Assembly (NCBI GenBank): GCA_014803985.1
Contig: JAAVAO010000006.1
Location: 3,469 to 67,468 of the forward strand
Origin: Treponema sp.
GTDB taxonomy: Bacteria > Spirochaetota > Spirochaetia > Treponematales > Treponemataceae
Direction: 5' to 3'
Length of the DNA: 64,000 nt
Each line of letters starts with the position of its first letter. Positions within the stretch are counted from its first letter, which is position 1. The notes beneath the pieces are model-generated. The model worked only from the letters and a program-made list of their open reading frames with translations, had not been told where the DNA came from and did not search any database. Shown in pieces: positions 56,274 through 64,000 of this stretch. The translations under genes were made by a program, and so were the position numbers.

Positions 56274-58614
56274 ATCCTTCTTACAACTATGGCTTGCGTA
56301 TCATATTGTAATACTTTTGATTTTTAGCATAATGCTCGTTAAAAATGGTGGAAAAATAAAAATTGATGCAGATTTGTTCAATATGCTTCCAAAACCAATC
56401 GCAGAAAAAGCAGTTTCCGTAGCGGAAGCACGGCTCAATGAATTAACTGGTGAAAACCTTATAATCCTTGCAACATCCGATGACTTTTTGGCTGCAAAAA
56501 CCGCCGCAGAAACAGTTTTTCATTCTTTAAATGGAGACTGTCGATTTAAATCTGTTTCTCTTTATACAGAAAATTCTTATTTTTCAGAAATGGTTGAATT
56601 TATACAAAAATATCGCTGGAATCTTCTTGATGACAAGGCAATCTTCGATTTAAATCAAAATGGGGGTGCAGAAGCATTTGCTCAAAACGCCCTTGCAACA
56701 GCGTATAGTGCGTTTACTGTTGTTCCGCTTGAAAATCTAGAGAGCGACCCTTTTCTGCTTTCCGAATACACCATTCAAAACTATCTCGCCTATTTGCAAA
56801 ATTCCAGTTCCTCAATGAGTTTGAAAGACGGGGTAATGGCAGCCTTTGCAAACGACAAATGGTATGTGATGATTCGTGCCGCATTGAGTAAAGAAGGATC
56901 TGCATTAGCAAGCAAGACAAACGGCGTTGCCCTTGTCCATTCAGTTTGTGAAAATCTTGAAAAAGACGGCGTGCGCTTTGTGTATTCAGGAACTCCGTTT
57001 CACAGTTACAAAAGCTCTACAAATGCATCGAGAGAAATCACGTTGATTTCAGGGATTTCAATGCTTGCAGTTGTTATAGTGCTGCTTTTGATTTTTAAAA
57101 CGCCACGTCCAATTCTATGTTCTGTTGGCTCAATTTTAATTTCAACGCTCACCGCTATTATGGCTACGCTTGGCATTTTTGGAAAAATGCATATCCTCAC
57201 GCTCGTTTTTGGAACATCTCTCATCGGTTCGTGCATCGACTACAGCCTGCACTATTTTATTTCGTGGAAAGCAGATGAAAGCCTAAAATCTGGCGATGAA
57301 ATTAGGAAAAAACTTTTCAAAGGATTGACTTTATCCCTTGTTTCAACCGTCATTTGTTATTTTGTATTGCTCTTTGCCCCGTTTTCTCTTTTAAAGCAAA
57401 TTTCCGTTTTTTCTCTGTCAGGAACGATAAGTACATTTTTATGTGCCATTTGTCTTTATCCGTACCTTCCACTTCCTTCGTCAAACAGAAACATTCCATT
57501 GGTGAAATTTTTTAAAACACCTCGTTGGTACAATAAAAAGGTGGTCGGTCGAATTGTTATAAGTCTTATGTTCTGTCTTTCTCTCATTGCGCTTGTTGTT
57601 TTTAGAAAAAATTTTAAAGTGCAAAATGATGTTTCAAAATTGTATAAGATGGAAGGACGCGAAGCAAAAGATGAAATAGAGGCGGCAACGATTTTGCATT
57701 TTACTCCAAGCGGATACTTTATTGTAAGCGGTGAAACGCCTGAGAAAACGCTGCAAAACGAAGAAAAAATAACGATGAAATTGCAGGAAATGAGCAAAGG
57801 ACAAAAGCGTTCCGGCTATATATGCACATCCGCATTCATTCCGTCAATAGACAAGCAAAAAAAATCTCGCTCCGCCTGTAAAAATCTTCTTCCTTTAAGT
57901 TCAAGCCAATATGAAGCACTCGAATTTGATGGGGGGCTTTCAAAATCGCTGGAAACGGCATTCTTTGCAACGGAAGATGATTTTATTGAGATGGAGAAAA
58001 ACGTTCCTGAATATCTTGCATCTTCTCTTTCTTCTGCATGGATTGGTAAAATCGATGGAACATATTATTCTGTCGTTCTTCCCGTTTCAGCATCAGACTC
58101 AAACGTCTGTTCTAAAATCGCTGGCGAAATTGACGGCGTTTATTATGTGAACAAAATTCAAAGTCTAAACGCTGATTTAGACAAACTTTCAAAAATGATT
58201 TTAACTCTATTCCTTATCGTTTTTGGTGTGATTTTTATTGTTTTGAAATTTTTCTACACGTGGAAGCAATCGTTAAAAATAATTTCTGTTCCTCTGTTAA
58301 TCGTTTTGTCTATTTTCGCGATTTTTTCTGCATGCAATATACGTTTGGAATTTTTTTCAATTGCAGGACTGGTTTTAGTATTTGGACTAGGACTTGACTA
58401 TATCATTTATATGACGGAAAACGAAAAGCGAAAAACGGACGGGGAAAATGCACGTCTAGAGCCGTTTGCCATTGCCCTTTCGTTTTTTACAACTGCAATT
58501 TCATTTGGTGCGCTCGCCTTGAGTACATTCATTCCTGTTCACACAATTGGCCTTTCAATTTTTATAGGTCTTGTCGTGGCATACGCAAGTACATTTTTCT
58601 ACGGGCACAAATAG
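56245..58614 (+). CDS. MMPL/RND-superfamily exporter
   Basis: Two blocks of TM helices with large extracytoplasmic loops; FGTSLIGSCIDYSLHYFI and VFGLGLDYIIYMTENEKR motifs. Confidence 0.85.
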   Translation: MKKPFSLKNKSFLQLWLAYHIVILLIFSIMLVKNGGKIKIDADLFNMLPKPIAEKAVSVAEARLNELTGENLIILATSDDFLAAKTAAETVFHSLNGDCRFKSVSLYTENSYFSEMVEFIQKYRWNLLDDKAIFDLNQNGGAEAFAQNALATAYSAFTVVPLENLESDPFLLSEYTIQNYLAYLQNSSSSMSLKDGVMAAFANDKWYVMIRAALSKEGSALASKTNGVALVHSVCENLEKDGVRFVYSGTPFHSYKSSTNASREITLISGISMLAVVIVLLLIFKTPRPILCSVGSILISTLTAIMATLGIFGKMHILTLVFGTSLIGSCIDYSLHYFISWKADESLKSGDEIRKKLFKGLTLSLVSTVICYFVLLFAPFSLLKQISVFSLSGTISTFLCAICLYPYLPLPSSNRNIPLVKFFKTPRWYNKKVVGRIVISLMFCLSLIALVVFRKNFKVQNDVSKLYKMEGREAKDEIEAATILHFTPSGYFIVSGETPEKTLQNEEKITMKLQEMSKGQKRSGYICTSAFIPSIDKQKKSRSACKNLLPLSSSQYEALEFDGGLSKSLETAFFATEDDFIEMEKNVPEYLASSLSSAWIGKIDGTYYSVVLPVSASDSNVCSKIAGEIDGVYYVNKIQSLNADLDKLSKMILTLFLIVFGVIFIVLKFFYTWKQSLKIISVPLLIVLSIFAIFSACNIRLEFFSIAGLVLVFGLGLDYIIYMTENEKRKTDGENARLEPFAIALSFFTTAISFGALALSTFIPVHTIGLSIFIGLVVAYASTFFYGHK

Positions 58615-58669
58615 TCGCCCCCTCCTCTCCTCCCCCGACAAAACAGCAGGGGTGATGGGTAACACCACA

Positions 58670-59974
58670 TTAAAAGCCGATGCAAACCGTAGCATACGCT
58701 CCAACGCCAGCTAATTGCACGCTCGGAATAAATGATCCTGCAACAGCAGAAACGCCGACATTCACTTCCACTGCCCGTAAGTTAATCATCACAGCAAGAG
58801 AATGCTTGAAAACCTCGTCTATACGTCCCGTTGAGAATTTTATACCAAGCATATCCCAGTTTTTAATGAACAAATCCGTGCTAATGGAAAAATTGTATTC
58901 AAAAAATGCATGGAAGTCGTTCGTGAATGGTTTTTTAACCCCCAATCCAATCATTGCATCGAGTACACACCACTTTCCAAACGGCCGCCATGCAACTTCT
59001 GTTCCAATTTTAAATGGTCTGTGAATTTTAAACGTTGTTTTTTCATGCTCAAAGTCTTTGCTTTCAAAATTATTTTTTATAGAACCCGAGCCAGAAAAGA
59101 GGGATGTTAATTTTTCAATTTCAAATTCAGATGCAAATTCAGTTTTGGCAACATAGTTTAATTGTCCAGGAACTATTGGAAATCGTGAGTAAAGTTTTCC
59201 AACTAAAGAGCGAAAAATAGGATGCTCTATAGACGAGTATAAGTCAAAGCCCCAGCCTTTCTTTAAGTTTTCAAGCATAGCATCTATATCTAGCTTCATA
59301 AAAGACTCTAGATCTAGGAATGAGTAGCATGCAAGAGTTGCAGATGCCGTTGCATTTATAAAAGTGTCGTCATTGTTTGAAAATGTTGCCTTTCCATTGC
59401 TTGTCTCCACATGAAAGATAGGCATATACAGAGAGGGCATCAATTCAATGTGGTAATCCTGTATATTTAATCCGAATGCAGTTCCTATATATGCAAATAC
59501 ATCTCCGCTTATTCCTAAATCAATGTCAACATCTTTGTTTAATTGCTTTCCGTTGCCTAACAGATCAAAAAGTCCTTTTCCGATATTTACCCTGCCATAC
59601 GATTCAATGCCTGTAGAAATGTTAAAATGAAATCCATTCTTCAAATTTAAGTTTATAAAAAAGCTTGGAGAAACATTTACATTAACTAAAAAACCCGCTT
59701 TTGAAATGTTTTTGGCAATCTCGGTAAAGTCAATGACAATATGTTCTTTAAAGATATCTTTGATGTTAAAATAATTGTTTGAAATGTCAAAATCTACAGT
59801 CCATCCCATTTCAAAAAACCTATGAGGCATTTCTATTCTTTTTACAAAGTTGTTTTCCCGCTTCTTCTCAATTTCTGAAAAACCAGATGGGTCATCCTGC
59901 GGACTATCGCTTTGTGAAAAGCAAGGGATTGCACTAAAAAACAGCGCGATACACAATATAGTAATGCGTTTCAT
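58670..59974 (-). CDS. Exported, probably outer-membrane beta-rich protein of unknown function
   Basis: Signal peptide MKRITILCIALFFSAIPCFS; alternating hydrophobic strands and terminal aromatic (ATVCIGF). Confidence 0.55.
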   Translation of the reverse strand: MKRITILCIALFFSAIPCFSQSDSPQDDPSGFSEIEKKRENNFVKRIEMPHRFFEMGWTVDFDISNNYFNIKDIFKEHIVIDFTEIAKNISKAGFLVNVNVSPSFFINLNLKNGFHFNISTGIESYGRVNIGKGLFDLLGNGKQLNKDVDIDLGISGDVFAYIGTAFGLNIQDYHIELMPSLYMPIFHVETSNGKATFSNNDDTFINATASATLACYSFLDLESFMKLDIDAMLENLKKGWGFDLYSSIEHPIFRSLVGKLYSRFPIVPGQLNYVAKTEFASEFEIEKLTSLFSGSGSIKNNFESKDFEHEKTTFKIHRPFKIGTEVAWRPFGKWCVLDAMIGLGVKKPFTNDFHAFFEYNFSISTDLFIKNWDMLGIKFSTGRIDEVFKHSLAVMINLRAVEVNVGVSAVAGSFIPSVQLAGVGAYATVCIGF

Positions 59975-62829
59975 TTTTTATCTCCAAAAATAAGAATTTC
60001 TTCATTGTTGAATTTTGTCCCCAACTCCATTTTCAATTCATATTCAAAGTTATGGCGAATATAAAAACTTCCTTTTGGAATGACAAACTGTATGTCAGGG
60101 GTAAATGGACATTCTCCAAGAATTTTTGAAAAATCATCCCCAGATATTTCAACTGGCTTCTTGTTTCCCATATCTAGTGTATATTTGCCGTCTATTCCAT
60201 CGATTTTAGGGTCTATTTCCACTCGCACGTTGGTTGTTGTGTCTTCATCTCCCTCTGGAATAAAATATTGGATTACACTTGGGCTTTTTGGAAAATAGGC
60301 GTTTAATCGGGCGTATTCCAAAGTGTTTATGAGATCTTCAATAGTGTCATTGCTTGTTGCTTCATCTCTGTTGAATAAATCGTTACCATCTTCTTTGTTG
60401 AGAAGTTTTGCAAATGAAAGGTTTATATCGTCGGCTGCTTCGATTTCCAATGGAATGACAAGTCGTGCATGGAATTGGATTTTAGCAGGTTCTGAATCGC
60501 CATTGCTCGTAAGTTTTAGTTTTTCAAGTTTTATAGGTTCACCCTCTCCCCCTCCTAGTTTCATTCCATATTCAAATATAATATTAGAGCCACTATGCAA
60601 ATTAAATAAATCTGCAATATCAACTGACTCAGGGTCGTCTTCGCTTTCTCCAATCGCTGCAATTATCATTTCTGCTTCATCATCAGAATCCTCTGGGGGT
60701 TCTTTAAATTGCAATTTTGGCAGAGATCCTGTTGTTTGTAAGGGTTTATATTTGATCTCTCCTCCTTGTTCTTTTTCTCCAACAATAGGTGTAGGATTTT
60801 CTGTGGAACTCCTTGTAGGAGTTGTTTCCCAAATTGGTTTTCCGTCTTCTATATTTCCAGTTCCAACAGCGATTTTTCCTTGTAGTTCAATGCCGTCGCT
60901 AAAAGGCATAATGCAGTAAAAATAGAGGGGCATGTTAATAAGTTGTATCTCTTCGATAATACTTTCACCGTCTGAGCCGACTAATTTTTCTTCAAATGAT
61001 TCGAACATGCCGTTAAAATTCAATCCAGTGTTTACTGCTCCCTCTTCCGTAATGCCATTTGCCTTTATTTTCACATAATCCCAATTAACAATCGGAGAGA
61101 CGGTAACTTTTAGTTCGTACGTTTCCCCCATTTTGAGGTTTTTCAAAATAACGCATTCAGGGTTGTCTGAATCCTCTCCGCGTCCTGGTATTTTCCATTT
61201 TATATTGAAGTCTATTTTATCGCCTTCATTGATTTCTTTTTCCTTAAAAGTTTCAGGACTGGTGATTTTTGTGTTTGTACCTGTTTCGCCGGCTTTCAAT
61301 TGTTCGTTGCCGTTTATCTGAAAAAACTCTGATTTTACATCAAGATCTATGTCGTTTCCCTTTGGCAGGGTGTTTATATAATCCACGTTGAGTTCAAAAA
61401 GTCTATAGTCGTCTTTGGGGTTATCGATTCCAAATGCCACTATGTATTTTGTAATTTCGCTTCCAAGATTCTCTTCTTCATTATAGCCATCTAAAACATC
61501 ATCGTCTGCAAGTTTAAGCCACAACTTTGCAATCTCTTTTATATTGCACGTTGGTTTTACAATAATCGTGTCGTCTTCATTCTCCGTAAATTGAATATTT
61601 GCATTTTGTATGTTTACATCAACAGAACCTTTGACTATTATTTTTTCATTGTTGTGATAGGTGACGCCGTTAAGCGACTTTGTACGGTAGATAAAATAGT
61701 CTTTTCCCTCTCCCTCTTTCTCCACGTCCTTTTTAAAGTTTTCAGGCGAGGCTGTTATTGCCCCTTCAAGTTTTATTTTTGGCTCTATTTTAACGCCAGT
61801 CCACTTTTTCCATGTTTCGTTTTGTTCTGCTATGATGTCAATCGAACCTTCGCCAATTTCACATTTTGGAGATTTTCCTATATCTATTGTTATGTTTATT
61901 CCTGTGTCGCCACCAATAGGCACTGAAATGGGGTCACCAATCGTTAAGTTTGTTACCCTCTGTATTTTTACATTATTTAACTTTGATTCAAGATTGTATG
62001 TTATAGGTGAACCATCGTTGCTGAAATTATTTGCAGTGCCAGATATAACCTTTATGTATAGGGTTTGCTTTATAGTTTTACCATTGAGCGGAAAACTAAA
62101 TGCACGGTCTGGAAGATCAACATTTTCGATTTTGCTGATAGGCTCGTTTTCGCCTTCGTTAAAAAGTCCAAGCGTTAGATTTGTTGAAAAACCCTGTTCA
62201 TCATTAGCATTTTCAGGCGTTGCCGTGAAATCTATTCTCGCTTCGTAGAATTGCATTTCATCAAAAGTTGGAGACAGTATTTTTATCGTTGCCGTCATAG
62301 ATTCCAGCACTTCTTTTGGAAATCCGTTTTCTCCTCCCGTTTTCGGGATGGTAACAGCGCATTTTATGAGATTTGCCGATTCTTCAATCTTTTTGTTAAT
62401 GTCAGGTTTTACGGTTATGGGGTCTATATCTTTTATATTGAAGTTTTTTAAGTCAATAATGTCAGGCGCAAAACTCATTTTTTCAAGTGCTGTTGAAAAA
62501 TCCATTTCTTTTAAGTGATCGTTTATGTCAAGCGTAACTGTTTTGATCGGAAAGTCAATCAAAAATTGTTGCATTTGACGGGCTTTAGAGTTAGAATAGG
62601 CAGGGTAGTAGTCATATATTTTAAAGTCAAAGTCAGCGTCTGAGTTGCCAAGAGATTCGGTCAATGTTTGAACTGAAAGATATTCTGAAAGGTTTCCTGA
62701 AAATGTTCCGAGCGAAAATTCATATTTTGCTCCTGTTTTTATACCAATGGATTTCGGAAGTTCAGCGTCGGACCAGTTGCAAGAAAAAAATGGCACTGAT
62801 ACCAAAAGAAAAAAAGCAATTCTCTTCAT
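59971..62829 (-). CDS. Large surface lipoprotein of unknown function
   Basis: MKRIAFFLLVSVPFFSC lipobox; stop/start overlap with the downstream gene. Confidence 0.65.
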   Translation of the reverse strand: MKRIAFFLLVSVPFFSCNWSDAELPKSIGIKTGAKYEFSLGTFSGNLSEYLSVQTLTESLGNSDADFDFKIYDYYPAYSNSKARQMQQFLIDFPIKTVTLDINDHLKEMDFSTALEKMSFAPDIIDLKNFNIKDIDPITVKPDINKKIEESANLIKCAVTIPKTGGENGFPKEVLESMTATIKILSPTFDEMQFYEARIDFTATPENANDEQGFSTNLTLGLFNEGENEPISKIENVDLPDRAFSFPLNGKTIKQTLYIKVISGTANNFSNDGSPITYNLESKLNNVKIQRVTNLTIGDPISVPIGGDTGINITIDIGKSPKCEIGEGSIDIIAEQNETWKKWTGVKIEPKIKLEGAITASPENFKKDVEKEGEGKDYFIYRTKSLNGVTYHNNEKIIVKGSVDVNIQNANIQFTENEDDTIIVKPTCNIKEIAKLWLKLADDDVLDGYNEEENLGSEITKYIVAFGIDNPKDDYRLFELNVDYINTLPKGNDIDLDVKSEFFQINGNEQLKAGETGTNTKITSPETFKEKEINEGDKIDFNIKWKIPGRGEDSDNPECVILKNLKMGETYELKVTVSPIVNWDYVKIKANGITEEGAVNTGLNFNGMFESFEEKLVGSDGESIIEEIQLINMPLYFYCIMPFSDGIELQGKIAVGTGNIEDGKPIWETTPTRSSTENPTPIVGEKEQGGEIKYKPLQTTGSLPKLQFKEPPEDSDDEAEMIIAAIGESEDDPESVDIADLFNLHSGSNIIFEYGMKLGGGEGEPIKLEKLKLTSNGDSEPAKIQFHARLVIPLEIEAADDINLSFAKLLNKEDGNDLFNRDEATSNDTIEDLINTLEYARLNAYFPKSPSVIQYFIPEGDEDTTTNVRVEIDPKIDGIDGKYTLDMGNKKPVEISGDDFSKILGECPFTPDIQFVIPKGSFYIRHNFEYELKMELGTKFNNEEILIFGDKK

Positions 62830-62873
62830 AAAAAAACACCTCATTAAAAAAGTCAAAAAACCATAATGCGCTT

Positions 62874-63014
62874 TTATGATATTGTAAAACACGAAAAATA
62901 ACAACAACCAAATATATAGGTATCTTGTGATTTAGAATCATTTTTGCAGGACACGACTAGTAGAATTGCGGAAAGTGCAAGCGCAGCCCCAAAAAAGTGT
63001 TTAATGCTTTTCAT
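62874..63014 (-). CDS. Small lipoprotein-like ORF MKSIKHFFGAALALSAILLVVSCKNDSKSQDTYIFGCCYFSCFTIS
   Basis: RBS aaggag upstream of ATG; lipobox LLVVSC; below the size cutoff of the ORF track. Confidence 0.45.
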   Translation of the reverse strand: MKSIKHFFGAALALSAILLVVSCKNDSKSQDTYIFGCCYFSCFTIS

Positions 63015-63354
63015 ACATATTGCTCCTTGTATTGATTTCTTCGCATAGAGGAATACAAAACCTTTAATTACTATACAAAAAAAAAACTATTATGTCAAGC
63101 CATATCAGTTTTTTGCTCTTATTTTTTCACAATTTTCGTGCGGCTTTGTAATAAAAGAACAGATTTTTCGTCAGACGGAGAAGGTGTAAATCGAGCAAAA
63201 AACGAGTTTTTGTTTGCTCTCGCCCGACCATCAGTTTCTATTTCAGTTATTGTTAATGTGAGGGCAGGTCAAGGAATGACTTGTCCGCGTAATTAACTGA
63301 TTGAGAGAATCTCAACGCAGACAAGCCATTTCAAGGTTGGTTTCCAAAACTTTT

Positions 63355-64000
63355 TTATATTTCCTTTGAGTTTTCCACAAGAGGACGCTTTTTACCGACC
63401 ATAAACATACTAAAACAAAGGGCAATCATATATAAAATGCCCGTCACATACAGTACTGTTTGATAGCCGACAGGGTTCACCATCTCGCCGTGAACTTCAA
63501 CATGCTCACCAAAATGGCTTACTATCCATGTTGCCATTTGATTTCCTGTCAATCCCGCTATTGCCCATGCAGAAAGCGTTATTCCATGAATCGCGCTGAT
63601 ATTGCTCATCCCGTAATGATCGCTCAAAAGAGTCGGAACATTGCTAAATCCGCCGCCGTATCCTGCATTCACTACAAAGAGCAAAATCAATACAAGAGCG
63701 AGGAGCAATTTGTTTTCTCCATGGTTTGCAATTCCCCCAGTGGCAACTACTAAGGCAGTTGCCGCAATGGAAAGAATAAAAATCAATTTGTAAATTGTGT
63801 TGCGGTCTTTCATAGAGTCAGCAAGGGCGGAAAATCCCAGTCGCCCACCCGCATTGAAAATCGCGGTGATGGAACTTAAAAGCCCCGCATAAGCGGCAAG
63901 CCCCACGCACTTTTCAATCATTTTTTCTTGAGAAATAAGCGCAAGTCCACAAGTGATATTGATATAGAACATAAACCAAATTCCTATAAATGTCACTGGA
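63355..64000 (-). CDS. MFS transporter (oxalate/formate antiporter-like), N-terminus beyond window
   Basis: Multiple TM helices; GGRLGFSALADSMKDRNTIYKL; VNAGYGGGFSNVPTLLSDHYG. Confidence 0.8.
   Translation of the reverse strand, partial: PVTFIGIWFMFYINITCGLALISQEKMIEKCVGLAAYAGLLSSITAIFNAGGRLGFSALADSMKDRNTIYKLIFILSIAATALVVATGGIANHGENKLLLALVLILLFVVNAGYGGGFSNVPTLLSDHYGMSNISAIHGITLSAWAIAGLTGNQMATWIVSHFGEHVEVHGEMVNPVGYQTVLYVTGILYMIALCFSMFMVGKKRPLVENSKEI

Overview
The window reads as a spirochaete, probably Treponema-like, chromosomal segment; the taxon is inferred from gene content and style only. Most of it is conserved core: mnmG, clpB, an FprA-type flavoprotein, the rplU-prp-rpmA-obg-nadD-yqeK-lytR-rsfS block, htrA, purE-purM-purN, add, glyS, nnrD/E, purD, prmC-prfA, groL, a fused hisA-hisIE gene, hisD, a LolA/MMPL pair, and two tRNAs. 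Accessory material stands out in four places. (1) At about 720-1250 there is a compact locus resembling a type I toxin-antitoxin system: an un-annotated 31-aa hydrophobic ORF with RBS and a strong promoter, convergent on a short terminated RNA, followed by a second orphan RNA copy whose toxin is decayed. (2) At about 40.07-47.90 kb an accessory island is flanked by long near-identical inverted repeats. It encodes five CsgG/FlgO-like exported paralogs, a two-TM membrane protein and a DUF4062 (TIR-like) protein; one paralog is split by a TC duplication. (3) Many intergenic gaps carry a dispersed family of nested, hierarchical hairpin elements, including a 105-bp tandem array that runs into the prfA stop codon. 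(4) A 9-C homopolymer lies inside an HD-GYP gene, a candidate phase-variation site. Protein calls come from reading the supplied translations and recognising families; no searches or folding were run.
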